In this document: in pieces, positions 53,066-62,761 of the stretch
Position numbering within the stretch: the first letter of the stretch is position 1
Layout of the letters: each line of letters begins with the position of its first letter
Assembly (NCBI GenBank): GCA_910575245.1
Contig: CAJTEN010000024.1
Location: 21,384-85,383 of the forward strand
From: Clostridia bacterium
Lineage (GTDB): Bacteria > Bacillota > Clostridia > Lachnospirales > Lachnospiraceae
DNA: 64,000 nt
Direction: 5' to 3'
Notes under the pieces: model-generated
What the model was told of the DNA's origin: nothing
Databases searched by the model: none
What the model saw: only the letters and a program-made list of their open reading frames with translations
Program-made: the position numbers and the translations under genes

Positions 53066-54739
53066 TCAACGGCTCTGCTCCTGTCGCCGCAGAATATACT
53101 CCCCAATTCCCATCAGTATAAATATGAACGGCGTACACAGCACCTGCTGGTAGCAAAAGAAATTGTAACACATATAAGACACACACGATGCCGCAATCCC
53201 TGTAAGAAGATAGTTCCGTCCGCGTCCCCGCAGGAATCTCACGGCCGCGGTCACGTAGATCCCCACATATGCCGCCGCTCCCAGTACCCCGCCGTTGATC
53301 AGCATAGTAAGCCACTCATTATGCGCATTCGTAAGAAGCTTATCTCCCCACATAAGCTTCACTTCGTCCCTGTGATAGGCCTTCGCATAACTGTTAAAAC
53401 AATCCGGCCCTACCCCGAAGATCCGATGCCCCGGACTTTCTTCCGAAATCATTCCACAGGCAAAACTCCATATTCTGCCTCTGCCGTTTCCCCATTCGCC
53501 GTTCCAGTTCAAATAAGAAACCGAGGATACGCCGTCCGAAAGACCTGCGGGCAGCATCCCCCGTGCCTGCAGGCAGATCACCAGCACAATAAGGACAACC
53601 AGACTTATGATTGCCCCCAGCACTCCCCGCCTGAGCCGGCGTATCACCGCTTCAGGATACCGCCCGCTTCCCGGCGCCGCAGTGCGGGGCCGGCGCATCC
53701 CCAGTAAAGACCTGGCCGATGCTATGTAAAATATTACCGTCAGCGCCCCGGTTATCACAAGCAGTCCCCAGGTAAGATCTGATGTCCACATCAGCTTTGT
53801 AACAAAATCCGGCTCCAAATCCGGATTCGGCTGCAGTCCCGTTAACCGGTACATAAGCTTTCCTGCCGCAAAGAACAGCGCAAGCGCCGCCGTGAAACGG
53901 CACAATGCCCCTCTCCTCTCACAGGATATCATAAAGAAGAGAAGCATCACACCCGCCAGTGCAAAATAGGCGCTGTCGCTGTTCTGCGTCACCAGCGTAC
54001 AGAATCCCAGCATCATATAGATACCGCCCGCGACTCTCCATTTTATATCGTCCCCATATAAGAACACACCAATCCCCACCGGCAGTGTCACCGCCAGAAA
54101 AGAAGCATACCACGTGGCCTGTCCCAGCGTGGACAGAAACTGTGCTTTCTGCTCATTGGTCAGCCCGTCATAGAATCCCACAGGATCAATCATCAGGCGA
54201 TGCAGAATACCGATTGTAAATACAACCGCCGCCACCGCACACAATATAACAAGCACACCCTTATAATATCTGCCAAACCGGGATAAGAACAGATAAAGCA
54301 GCACGAAACTGATCTGCGACATAAGTCCCATATTCCATCCGTTAGCTCCCCAAAGCGCATCTTCATAAAATCCGCCGGATACTACAGATATTCCCGTCAG
54401 AATAAGATATGCCAGAACAAATTTATCTGTAAGCGATATGTGCCTCTTACCCGTCAGACGCATATCTCCTGCCGAAAGCCGTATCATAATCCGGCAGATC
54501 CCGTATGCTGCCGCCGCAATAAGCAGTACGCCAAACCCGCCAACCATGATCCTGCGGTATACTTCAAACTTCGCATTGCCGATCTGATGATATCCGTCTC
54601 TGGCATACAAGGGCACCACCACGCACACAGCAGTCACAACCGCCGCCAGCAGATACTCTGTGATCTGTCCTGCCGACGCTGCCGCTGTCATAAAGTTCTC
54701 TTCTCTTTTCCTGTTCATACTGTCTGTTCTGTTATGCAA
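53066..54739 (-). CDS. O-antigen ligase/polymerase-like membrane protein (copy 2)
   Basis: The 557-residue protein has about 12 TM helices and the Wzy/WaaL signature near the end (LLTNAHNEWLTMLINGGVLG, preceded by GVGPDCFNSYAKAYHRDEVK). It probably acts on lipid-linked glycans at the outer face. It starts at TTG 54739 behind GAGAGGGAAGCG, overlapping the upstream paralogue's stop by 8 bp; ATG 54718 is possible. Same architecture and motif order as its neighbour, so a tandem duplication. Confidence 0.78.
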   Translation of the reverse strand: MHNRTDSMNRKREENFMTAAASAGQITEYLLAAVVTAVCVVVPLYARDGYHQIGNAKFEVYRRIMVGGFGVLLIAAAAYGICRIMIRLSAGDMRLTGKRHISLTDKFVLAYLILTGISVVSGGFYEDALWGANGWNMGLMSQISFVLLYLFLSRFGRYYKGVLVILCAVAAVVFTIGILHRLMIDPVGFYDGLTNEQKAQFLSTLGQATWYASFLAVTLPVGIGVFLYGDDIKWRVAGGIYMMLGFCTLVTQNSDSAYFALAGVMLLFFMISCERRGALCRFTAALALFFAAGKLMYRLTGLQPNPDLEPDFVTKLMWTSDLTWGLLVITGALTVIFYIASARSLLGMRRPRTAAPGSGRYPEAVIRRLRRGVLGAIISLVVLIVLVICLQARGMLPAGLSDGVSSVSYLNWNGEWGNGRGRIWSFACGMISEESPGHRIFGVGPDCFNSYAKAYHRDEVKLMWGDKLLTNAHNEWLTMLINGGVLGAAAYVGIYVTAAVRFLRGRGRNYLLTGIAASCVSYMCYNFFCYQQVLCTPFIFILMGIGEYILRRQEQSR

Positions 54740-56453
54740 CGCTTCCCTCTCCGTCTTCTCTCCTGCATAATCTTCTTAATCCCTCGCCTGCCCCAAGCAC
54801 GATAAACAGGTAAGGCGTACTCAAAACCTGTTGAAAACTGACCATATTGTGCGCCGTATAGGCAAGCAGCGTAACCGCAAAGACATACAGCAGCGGCTGT
54901 TCTTCGGCTTTCCTCAAATACCGCACAAAAGCTGTCAGCATAATCCCCACATAACACAGCAGTCCCAGAACCCCTGTATTCACAAGAACCGTCAGCCACT
55001 CGTTATGCGCATTGGTCAACCTCGCGCTTCCGAAACTGTCAGCCATTCTCTGTGCCAGTTCCTGCACATCATATATGTAGTCCGCGAAACAATCCGGCCC
55101 CACTCCCACTGTCTTATGCAAAAGATCCATACTTCTGAAGGCATCTGCACCGCAGGTCCAGGCAGCGCCCCTGCCGTTACCCCAGTCTTCATCCAGAGCC
55201 AGCCCCCGGTACCCGCTCTGCCCCACTGTTCCCGGCACTTCCCGGAAATAAATAACCCTGCCGTCTATCAACCGCAGGCATATCACAGTAAACAAGAGCC
55301 CCACGGCTGCCGCCATTCCCACAAAGCACTTCCCTCTATATCTCTCGATGCGAAACATACCATGCTTATCCAAAACGTGCAGAAGCATATATCCGCCCAA
55401 TAATATCAGGAAAGCTCCTGTTGCCGCATTCCCCGTCAGCAGCCCGGCCGTGATGCCCGCTCCGGCATCCGCCTGGGATCCCCAGTAATTATAGCTCAAA
55501 CCCGGCACACACTGCAGAAGTTTTCCTGTCTGGCACGCCGCCATAAAAATCATACATAATTCAAGAAAACGGTACAGCTTCTGATTCCCTTGCAGCGATA
55601 ATATAAATAAAGCGATAAATAACACGATAAAAACCAGATAGGCGCTGTTGCTTCCCTGGGTGATTCCGGACAGCATCGCGGCCAGACTGTATATTCCCGT
55701 CAATATCCGGACTCTTCGCTTCTCACTGCACCAATAAAGCAGGATCCCTAACGGCGCTGTCACAGACCAGTAACCGCAGAACCAGTTGATATTTCCCAGT
55801 GTCGATATGAAAGTTTCTGTCTGTCCCTCCATAATGATCGGATAAAACGAATACCTGTTACATATCCCCAGCAGAAACACACCGGCGGCAGCTGCAAGCC
55901 AGAGTCCCAGACACTTCCCGGACAGGGCGCCCGTCGCCTCACGTCTTATGGAAGGCCGGCAGAAATAACGCGAAAAGCAAAAATACAGAAGCACAAACAT
56001 GAGCTGGCTCATCACGCCCATATACCAACCCTCCGCTCCCCACAAGGCAGTTTCCTTATAGTCACAGCACAGATAGGATACCATCACCGCCAGGCCATAG
56101 CCATAGGCAAACCAGTCCGTGACCGACATCCGGCGATAATGCTTTACGATCCATTCCCTGTCTCTGGATACCAGAGCCGCCAGCAGAACGACTGTCCCTG
56201 CCGCCGCCAGAGTAATCAGACTGACGTTGCTGAAAAAAACATACTTCACCTCTCCGATCCGGGTATAGCCTCCCGGCGCATAGAAAGGATATATGACAGC
56301 CATCACCAGAAAATATACCATGAAAATATAGTGGCAGATCTTATGGTGCAGCCTGTATCCCTGCACTGTCAGGCAAAGGATGCCTGTATTTTCCGCATTA
56401 CAAATATGCGGATCCTCTTTTTCCTGATCTACTTTGTTTCTGTTCACTTTCAC
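54732..56453 (-). CDS. O-antigen ligase/polymerase-like membrane protein (copy 1)
   Basis: The 573-residue protein parallels the next gene: about 12 TM helices, GQSGYRGLALDEDWGNGRGA, VGVGPDCFADYIYDVQELAQ and LTNAHNEWLTVLVNTGVLG. The starting codon is GTG at 56453. A glycan polymerase or ligase of the Wzy_C family is likely; no glycosyltransferase cluster is linked in this window. Confidence 0.78.
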   Translation of the reverse strand: MKVNRNKVDQEKEDPHICNAENTGILCLTVQGYRLHHKICHYIFMVYFLVMAVIYPFYAPGGYTRIGEVKYVFFSNVSLITLAAAGTVVLLAALVSRDREWIVKHYRRMSVTDWFAYGYGLAVMVSYLCCDYKETALWGAEGWYMGVMSQLMFVLLYFCFSRYFCRPSIRREATGALSGKCLGLWLAAAAGVFLLGICNRYSFYPIIMEGQTETFISTLGNINWFCGYWSVTAPLGILLYWCSEKRRVRILTGIYSLAAMLSGITQGSNSAYLVFIVLFIALFILSLQGNQKLYRFLELCMIFMAACQTGKLLQCVPGLSYNYWGSQADAGAGITAGLLTGNAATGAFLILLGGYMLLHVLDKHGMFRIERYRGKCFVGMAAAVGLLFTVICLRLIDGRVIYFREVPGTVGQSGYRGLALDEDWGNGRGAAWTCGADAFRSMDLLHKTVGVGPDCFADYIYDVQELAQRMADSFGSARLTNAHNEWLTVLVNTGVLGLLCYVGIMLTAFVRYLRKAEEQPLLYVFAVTLLAYTAHNMVSFQQVLSTPYLFIVLGAGEGLRRLCRREDGEGSVA

Positions 56454-56533
56454 TGCCTGATCCTATAACCCACCCTGCCGCCGGTCTCCTTGTCATATGC
56501 CGCACCTGAAGTCCATCTGCAGCAGGAAATCTT

Positions 56534-57634
56534 CTATCTCTGTATCCTATCATAATCGAACCTCGTATTTTCGTCAAATCTCTGTTGGTCGGTCTTCCAG
56601 ATTTCATAAAGTACGATAAGCGAAAGAGGTCCCTTGATGATCCCGCCCACTCCGAACAGCTTCATCCCCGCATAAACGGCAGCCAGCATAAAAACCGGCG
56701 CTATGCCGATTCTCTTCCCGATCAGCTTAGGCTCCAGAAGTTCCCGCGTCACGATACAGACACCATACAGAACCAGGCATACAGCCATCCTCCCATACTG
56801 TCCGTTCAGAAGCTGCCACAGAGAAAGTGGCACCAGTACGATTCCGGTTCCGATAAAAGGAAGCATGTCCAAAAACCCGGCCAGCGCGCCGAACACGAGC
56901 CCGCCCGGAATCCCCGCGATTCCCAGCACTGTGCTGCACAGGATACTGATGATCAGAAGAATCACTCCCTGCGCTTTGATAAATGTTATGATATAGGACA
57001 GTACTCCTTCCACCACAGACCAGACCAATGCAAGCTCCCGTGATCTTTTTAAACTCTCCACGAAATTTGTATACTCCTTTTCCAAAAGGAAGGCGGCAAT
57101 GCATGTGATTGCCAGAAATCCCACGGCCCCGAAGATTCCCTTAAAGCAGTTGTAAGACGAGGATATGATCTGTGGCACCACCTGTATCTGCACATTCTCC
57201 ATGATGACCGTCATCTGTTCTATGATATAAGTCTCAATCTGCTGACCGTCCCAACCAAATTTACCATCCAGTTCACAGCAGCACCTATGAAAAAAGAGTT
57301 CCAGCTGCTTTCCCGCCTCCGTACAAAAGATCGGCAGCCCCTCCAGCTGTTTTCCTCCAAACAACAGCGCTGTCCACAAAAGACCGGCCGTCACCAGAAA
57401 AAGCGGCAGAATGATCCCGATTGCAAGAAATTTCTTCTTAATGGGAATCCGTTTCTGTATTCGTTCCAACAGCGGATAGCAAAGAGTAATCAACAAAAAG
57501 GCCAGGATAAAAGGCGCAAGCAGCGTAAACAAATATCGGAAAAAGAACCAGACCCCAACACAACTGATTCCCATTCTGATCAGTTGATTATCCCACAATG
57601 TTTTGCTGTTGCCACCATTACTCATATACCGCAT
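56534..57634 (-). CDS. AI-2E-family transporter / YtvI-like membrane protein
   Basis: The 366-residue protein has paired N-terminal TM helices (LFTLLAPFILAFLLITLCYP), an extracellular loop with QIETYIIEQMTVIMENVQIQ, and a C-terminal TM core (GIPGGLVFGALAGFLDMLPF, IGTGIVLVPLSLWQLLNGQY). YtvI-type members are linked to sporulation in Clostridia; others export autoinducer or ions. Function here unproven. Confidence 0.82.
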   Translation of the reverse strand: MRYMSNGGNSKTLWDNQLIRMGISCVGVWFFFRYLFTLLAPFILAFLLITLCYPLLERIQKRIPIKKKFLAIGIILPLFLVTAGLLWTALLFGGKQLEGLPIFCTEAGKQLELFFHRCCCELDGKFGWDGQQIETYIIEQMTVIMENVQIQVVPQIISSSYNCFKGIFGAVGFLAITCIAAFLLEKEYTNFVESLKRSRELALVWSVVEGVLSYIITFIKAQGVILLIISILCSTVLGIAGIPGGLVFGALAGFLDMLPFIGTGIVLVPLSLWQLLNGQYGRMAVCLVLYGVCIVTRELLEPKLIGKRIGIAPVFMLAAVYAGMKLFGVGGIIKGPLSLIVLYEIWKTDQQRFDENTRFDYDRIQR

Positions 57635-57763
57635 CCCTTTCTGCTTTTCTCTAAAAAACAGAGCACTTTAGTCTATTTAAAAAGAAGCAGAAATATTGTA
57701 TCTCTGCTTCTTCTTATTATGTTTCATTTACCAATCATTATACTGCATAACATCTTCAAAAAC

Positions 57764-58540
57764 TTATTCATAACAGGCTGTAAATTCCGCCTTTTGAAAG
57801 CTGCGTCCCTCCGGCCTGATCTGAAACTCCATCCGCTTGCCTGTTCCCGGATGCAGAAAAGATAACCTGTATGCGCACAGTGCGATTTCCCGAACCCGCA
57901 TCTGCTCCGACAGCCTTATCGCCTCCCGGTCTCCGTACTTGCGGTCCCCGATAAGACTCATACCGGCATAACTCATCTGCACCCGGATCTGATGATGTCT
58001 TCCGGTATACAGGCGAATCCTGACAAGCGCAATCTTGTATCCGTCAGTTCCTGTCTCACCCGCTTCTTCGTCTGCCTTCCTCCCCGTATCCGGCGCGGCC
58101 GCCTGCTCAGCCAGCACCTCATAATCCAGTACCGCCCGCCTGGCGCCCTTTACTTCCGGCGGTACAACAGATGACAGATTCGTCCTGCCGTCTTTTAAGA
58201 GATAATTCTCCAGCTTCCCTTCTTTATGAAAATTACGGCCACAGACTATGGCATAATAATACTTCCCAGTCTCTTCCTCAACAATCTGCCTGCTCAGCTT
58301 CGCCGCCGCATTCCTATTCTTTGCAAAGACAAGAATCCCTTCCACCGGCTGGTCAAGACGGTGGACAACTCCTACATATGGCATACGCTGCCGTTTCTCA
58401 TCTCCTGTATGCACAAGATAGTTGGTAATCTCGCTCACCATATCCGCCTGCCCGACTCTTGAAGTCTGCGTGGCAATACCGGCCGCCTTATGACATACTA
58501 TAATATCCTGGTCTTCATACAGAATTCTCTTATGGTTCAT
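57764..58540 (-). CDS. RluA-family pseudouridine synthase
   Basis: The 258-residue enzyme has the catalytic motif HRLDQPVEGILVFAKNRNAA (Asp) and VRIRLYTGRHHQIRVQMSYA. There is no S4 domain, as in TruC/RluA-type stand-alone enzymes; rRNA or tRNA target not assignable. It starts 49 bp after the response regulator stop. Confidence 0.9.
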   Translation of the reverse strand: MNHKRILYEDQDIIVCHKAAGIATQTSRVGQADMVSEITNYLVHTGDEKRQRMPYVGVVHRLDQPVEGILVFAKNRNAAAKLSRQIVEEETGKYYYAIVCGRNFHKEGKLENYLLKDGRTNLSSVVPPEVKGARRAVLDYEVLAEQAAAPDTGRKADEEAGETGTDGYKIALVRIRLYTGRHHQIRVQMSYAGMSLIGDRKYGDREAIRLSEQMRVREIALCAYRLSFLHPGTGKRMEFQIRPEGRSFQKAEFTACYE

Positions 58541-58588
58541 ATTCCATCCGCTCTCTTGCCTGTCCGGACTGTTGTCCTGTTTTATCTG

Positions 58589-59278
58589 CTATACTTTAAA
58601 CCGATATCCGACACCCCAGATCGTCTCAATATACTGTGGCTTGGCAGTATCGAACTCTATCTTCTCGCGGATCTTCTTGATATGCACCGTCACTGTGGCG
58701 ATATCGCCGATGGAATCCATATCCCAGATCTCACGGAACAGTTCTTCCTTGGAATATACATGGTTCGGATTCTCCGCAAGAAACGTCAGCAGGTCAAACT
58801 CCTTCGTGGTGAAGATCCTCTCTTCCCCGTCCACATATACCCTTCTGGCCGTCTTATCGATCTTAAGACCCCTGATCTCTATGATATCATTCACCTTCTG
58901 GCTGCTGCCAACCAGTCTGTCATACCGTGCCATATGTGCCTTGACCCGGGCTACAAGTTCCGAAGGACTGAAGGGCTTCGTCATATAATCGTCGGCGCCA
59001 AGCCCAAGCCCTCTGATCTTATCAATATCGTCCTTCTTGGCAGACACCATAATGATCGGTATATTCTTCTCCTCACGAATCCGCTTGCATACCTCAAATC
59101 CGTCCATCCCCGGCAGCATCAGATCCAGGATCACCAGATCAAAATCTCCAGTCATCGCAGTTTCCAGCCCTTTATCCCCGGTATTCTCAATGGTGACCTC
59201 AAAATCACTCAATTCCAGATAGTCCTTCTCCAGATCAGCGATTGCCTCTTCATCTTCCACGATTAAAATTTTGCTCAT
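58589..59278 (-). CDS. OmpR-family response regulator
   Basis: The 229-residue protein has a receiver (ILIVEDEEAIADLEKDYLEL, LVILDLMLPGMDGFEVCKRI, YMTKPFSPSELVARV) and a winged-helix domain (YSKEELFREIWDMDSIGDIA). It follows its kinase by 30 bp; the order kinase first, regulator second, is less common. Confidence 0.9.
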   Translation of the reverse strand: MSKILIVEDEEAIADLEKDYLELSDFEVTIENTGDKGLETAMTGDFDLVILDLMLPGMDGFEVCKRIREEKNIPIIMVSAKKDDIDKIRGLGLGADDYMTKPFSPSELVARVKAHMARYDRLVGSSQKVNDIIEIRGLKIDKTARRVYVDGEERIFTTKEFDLLTFLAENPNHVYSKEELFREIWDMDSIGDIATVTVHIKKIREKIEFDTAKPQYIETIWGVGYRFKV

Positions 59279-59308
59279 GACCTTTATCCTTTCTCGATTA
59301 TTTTATTA

Positions 59309-60787
59309 CTATTGTTCCGGCGGCGTCTGGTACTTTCGGATCACGAAGTGCATACACGTGCCCTCCTTCTCCTTGCTGGTTGCCCAGATATAGCCGCCAT
59401 GATCTTCTATGATCTTCTTGACAATGGATAAGCCAATGCCGCTTCCGCCCTTGGACGAATTCCGGGAAGCATCCGTGCGGTAGAACCGCTCAAAGACATT
59501 AGGAAGGTCTTTCGCTGCAATTCCCATACCATTGTCCTCTATCTCCACGCGGATGGAATCCACCTCGTCCAATATACGGATATCGATAATCCCCTGCTCC
59601 TTATCCATATATTTCACACTGTTACCAATGATATTATTGATCACACGCTTCATCTGCTCCGGATCCGCTATGATCTGTGTCGAGGTCTCAACCAGATCAT
59701 CATAATTCAGCTGAATATTCTTGGATTCCAGATCCAGTCCAACCTCTTCCACACAGTCCCCGAAATAATCTGCAACATTGATACGCCTGAAATTATACGG
59801 TATTCTATTATTATCTATCCCGGAATAAGTTGTCAGCTCATTGATCAAACGATCCATATCATTAGCCTTATCATAGATCGTCTTGATATACTTATTCATC
59901 TTCTCCGGCGTATCGGCAACGCCGTCCATAATACCTTCCACATATCCTTTGATCGCCGTGATCGGCGTCTTCAGGTCATGTGATATATTGCTGATCAACT
60001 CCTTATTCCTCTGTTCATGCTCAAACTTCTCGTCTGTAGACTCCTTCAGCCGCAGCCGCATATCCTCATAATTGCGGTAAAGCTCGCCAATCTCTCCCTT
60101 CTCTTCCGTAGTCAGCATATACTCCAGATTGCCCTCCGCAATATTCTGCATCGCAATATCCAGCTGGTTGATCGGTGTAAAGATTCCCTTCTGGATCCAC
60201 TGTGTCAGCACCAGGCTGGTGAATATAAGAACCAAAATAAAGGCTATGATCATATTTCTCAGGACATTTCTGGAAATAAGGGAATTCACTCCCGATACGA
60301 CAAAGAAACTCCCTTTATCTCCGTCCGTAAACTCAAAGTCAACCTGCTTGACCAACTTCTTCATATTATTGTAGTAATAACCCGTCTCCGTATCCGGCAT
60401 CTCATTTCCATATTCCGGAAGCGCCCTGAAAATCTTCTTAGCAGCATTGGTGTTCCCCGTATAATAAATACTGTCGCCTTTCCTGACAATGATAAAGGAA
60501 AATTTAGAGTTCAGCTTCGACGTGATCCCCTCAAGATATTCCTTGTCCTCAAGTCTGGCAGAATCACTGGCGATCTGCATCTTCACCTCATGCAGGATCT
60601 CCTCCGTGATCCGGCTGTAATTTTCAATCGTATACGTAAAAGGAACCTTATTCACATCCAGAAAGCCGAACTCGCCTTCCGCATCCTCTATATGTCCGCT
60701 TATCAAAAGAAAAGCAGCGCATGTCAGCATCAGCGGCAGCAATACGATAACAATCGATGTGACCATAAGCCTTGTCTTGAACTTCAC
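59309..60787 (-). CDS. Sensor histidine kinase (HAMP, HisKA, HATPase)
   Basis: The 492-residue kinase has TM helices at about 8-30 and 180-200, an external domain (about 35-175), HAMP, H-box NISHDLKTPITAIKGYVEGI, N-box NNIIGNSVKYM, DNGMGIA and GSGIGLSIVKKI. Partner of the regulator 30 bp downstream; both are followed by the pseudouridine synthase gene. Confidence 0.9.
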   Translation of the reverse strand: MKFKTRLMVTSIVIVLLPLMLTCAAFLLISGHIEDAEGEFGFLDVNKVPFTYTIENYSRITEEILHEVKMQIASDSARLEDKEYLEGITSKLNSKFSFIIVRKGDSIYYTGNTNAAKKIFRALPEYGNEMPDTETGYYYNNMKKLVKQVDFEFTDGDKGSFFVVSGVNSLISRNVLRNMIIAFILVLIFTSLVLTQWIQKGIFTPINQLDIAMQNIAEGNLEYMLTTEEKGEIGELYRNYEDMRLRLKESTDEKFEHEQRNKELISNISHDLKTPITAIKGYVEGIMDGVADTPEKMNKYIKTIYDKANDMDRLINELTTYSGIDNNRIPYNFRRINVADYFGDCVEEVGLDLESKNIQLNYDDLVETSTQIIADPEQMKRVINNIIGNSVKYMDKEQGIIDIRILDEVDSIRVEIEDNGMGIAAKDLPNVFERFYRTDASRNSSKGGSGIGLSIVKKIIEDHGGYIWATSKEKEGTCMHFVIRKYQTPPEQ

Positions 60788-60939
60788 TGAAATTTCCTCT
60801 TTTCTCTCAGCCGTTTCTGTTGCAAATCAAACCTATTTAGTAAATAATATACCATATTTTCCTCGGATAGAAATAAAACATATCCTATAATCTTATAAAA
60901 AATTTATAAAATATTATAAGTTTTCACCAAATTTAAGAG

Positions 60940-60996
60940 TTGACATGTTCTTCCATATTTGTTATATTTATCCCATAATAGTAATGATTCCTATTT
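60940..60996 (+). promoter_or_regulatory. Promoter of perR with Fur/PerR-type operator
   Basis: TTGACA (60940-60945), 17-bp spacer, TATATT (60963-60968). ATAATAGTAATGATTCCTAT (60976-60995) just downstream resembles a PerR box (TTATAATNATTATAA) in A/T pattern, a plausible autoregulatory site. Confidence 0.65.
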
Positions 60997-61009
60997 TCAA
61001 GGAGTTGAC

Positions 61010-61393
61010 ATGGCTCTTAAATACAGCAGACAAAGACAAATTATCAAAGATTTTCTGATAACCCGTAAAGACCATCCAACTGCCGATACCGTGTATATGA
61101 ATGTCCGAAACGAGCATCCTAATATCAGCCTTGGTACCGTATACCGTAATCTTTCCCTGCTGGCAGATCTGGGCGAGATACAGCGTCTTCGTTTCGGTGA
61201 CGGCGTGGATCATTATGACGCGGATACTTCTGAGCATTATCACTTCATTTGTACGAAATGCGGGAGCATTATCGACCTGAAGACGGACAACCTCGACCAT
61301 ATCATGGATATTGCCGGACGCTGCTTCAATGGGGAGATTCAGGGACATTTTACCTATTTCCATGGAATCTGCGGAAACTGCAGAAAGACATGA
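61010..61393 (+). CDS. perR: Fur-family regulator, PerR-like
   Basis: The 127-residue protein has the N-terminal winged helix (HPTADTVYMNVRNEHPNISL, GTVYRNLSLLADLGEIQR), metal ligands in DHYDADTSEHYHFIC and two structural CxxC pairs (CTKCG, CGNCRK). Context (rubrerythrin and rubredoxin downstream) argues for peroxide sensing rather than iron. ATG 61010 sits behind AAGGAG. Confidence 0.87.
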   Translation: MALKYSRQRQIIKDFLITRKDHPTADTVYMNVRNEHPNISLGTVYRNLSLLADLGEIQRLRFGDGVDHYDADTSEHYHFICTKCGSIIDLKTDNLDHIMDIAGRCFNGEIQGHFTYFHGICGNCRKT

Positions 61394-61489
61394 AGAATGG
61401 ACGGGTTGCTAAACAGGCACTAAGACAGGCATACTATCTGTGCTATGTCTTATCATATAATTTTATACCAAGAAAAGGAGAATACAACT

Positions 61490-62029
61490 ATGAAATTTGT
61501 ATGTCAGGTATGTGGCTATGTACACGAAGGAGACGCTGCTCCGGAGAAATGTCCGGTATGTAACGCTCCGGCTGAGAAATTTACGGCTCAGGGCGGCGAG
61601 ATGGAATGGGCTGCAGAGCATGTTGTAGGCGTTGCCAAGGGTGTAAGTGAAGACATCATGGCTGACCTTCGCGCTAACTTCAACGGTGAGTGTACAGAAG
61701 TAGGTATGTACCTTGCTATGGCAAGAGTTGCACACAGAGAAGGCTATCCGGAGATCGGTTTATACTGGGAGAAGGCTGCATGGGAAGAGGCAGAGCATGC
61801 TGCTAAATTTGCTGAACTGCTGGGTGAAGTTGTAACAGATTCCACCAAGAAGAACCTTGAGATGAGAGTAGAGGCAGAGAACGGCGCTACTGCCGGTAAA
61901 TTCGATCTGGCTAAGCGTGCTAAGGCTGCTAACCTTGACGCAATCCACGACACCGTACATGAGATGGCTCGTGACGAGGCGAGACACGGCAAGGCTTTCG
62001 CAGGTCTGCTTAAGAGATACTTCGGCTAG
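61490..62029 (+). CDS. rbr: Rubrerythrin (N-terminal rubredoxin type)
   Basis: The 179-residue protein has an N-terminal rubredoxin-type CxxC...CxxC site (CQVCGYVHEGDAAPEKCPVC) followed by a diiron four-helix domain (NGECTEVGMYLAMARVAHRE, EEAEHAAKFAELLGE, DEARHGKAFAGLL). This reversed order is the clostridial Rbr used for peroxide removal. AAAAGGAG precedes the ATG. Very even codon use suggests high expression. Hairpins follow between it and the rubredoxin gene. Confidence 0.93.
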   Translation: MKFVCQVCGYVHEGDAAPEKCPVCNAPAEKFTAQGGEMEWAAEHVVGVAKGVSEDIMADLRANFNGECTEVGMYLAMARVAHREGYPEIGLYWEKAAWEEAEHAAKFAELLGEVVTDSTKKNLEMRVEAENGATAGKFDLAKRAKAANLDAIHDTVHEMARDEARHGKAFAGLLKRYFG

Positions 62030-62215
62030 GAAACCCCATACTCTGTCAGCATGCTGGCGGAGTACCCGCCTGCAAGGCAGTGAATTCTTTGCAGGCGATA
62101 CATAATTACTTACTATATGTGTTCCGTGTTGTTTCGGCACATATACGCTCTGGACAGTGAATGCTTTGTGCATTGTCACAATATAATTTATACTAAAAGA
62201 TAGGAGATAAACATT

Positions 62216-62389
62216 ATGAAGAAATATTTTTGCAATCCCTGCGGCTATACATATGATCCTGAGAAAGGTGATCCGGAGCACGGCATCAAGCCCGGCACGG
62301 CATTTGAAGACCTTCCGGCTGACTGGTGCTGCCCGCTGTGCGGTGTGACCAAGGATATGTTCCAGCCTTGCATCGACAATTACAACTAA
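62216..62389 (+). CDS. Rubredoxin
   Basis: The 57-residue electron carrier has two Cys pairs for one iron (CNPCGY and CPLCG) with the conserved aromatic GYTYDPEKGDPEHGIKPGTA segment and FEDLPADWCCPLC. It would supply electrons to rubrerythrin. A ribosome site TAGGAG precedes the ATG at 62216. Closed by a strong terminator. Confidence 0.95.
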   Translation: MKKYFCNPCGYTYDPEKGDPEHGIKPGTAFEDLPADWCCPLCGVTKDMFQPCIDNYN

Positions 62390-62404
62390 ATAATGAGTTA
62401 TTGG

Positions 62405-62437
62405 GGAACAGACCGGGAATGGTCTGTTCCTTTTTTT
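62405..62437 (+). terminator. Strong terminator of the perR-rubrerythrin-rubredoxin set
   Basis: A perfect 10-bp stem GGAACAGACC/GGTCTGTTCC (62405-62414, 62421-62430) is followed by seven T. Confidence 0.9.
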
Positions 62438-62444
62438 AATTGTC

Positions 62445-62519
62445 TGTCCTTTTGTTGTCCTTTACCTTTAAGATAATCCAACAATAACTATATATTGTCC
62501 TTTTTAGAAATTGTCCTTT
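62445..62519. repeat. Four direct copies of TTGTCCTTT in AT-rich DNA
   Basis: TTGTCCTTT (first copy TGTCCTTTT) occurs near 62445, 62455, 62495 and 62511. From 62438 to 62761 I see no gene. The repeats lie right after the last core-type terminator, at the start of an accessory tract. Confidence 0.5.
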
Positions 62520-62761
62520 GTTACTCTATCATTCTATCGCTTCTATCCCTTGTTTACAAGCATTACTTTCTATCAATTTTATATCTAATAGCAATCCTCC
62601 AGCAATTCCATATAACTATGGACAACTAATATGAAGTACTTACAGAAGTATCAAATAGTTCTTGATAAAATATACAACATCAAAACTCACATTCTATAAA
62701 TGGTAAATAATTTCAAACCGCCTGCTGCCGCATAAAAAGACAAAAGGAAGCGGCAGCAGGA

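Noticed and set aside
62040..62100. Terminator between rubrerythrin and rubredoxin
   Set aside because: The hairpins (TACTC..GAGTA and CGCCTGCAA..TTGCAGGCG) lack a following T-run, so they are more likely processing or stability structures.
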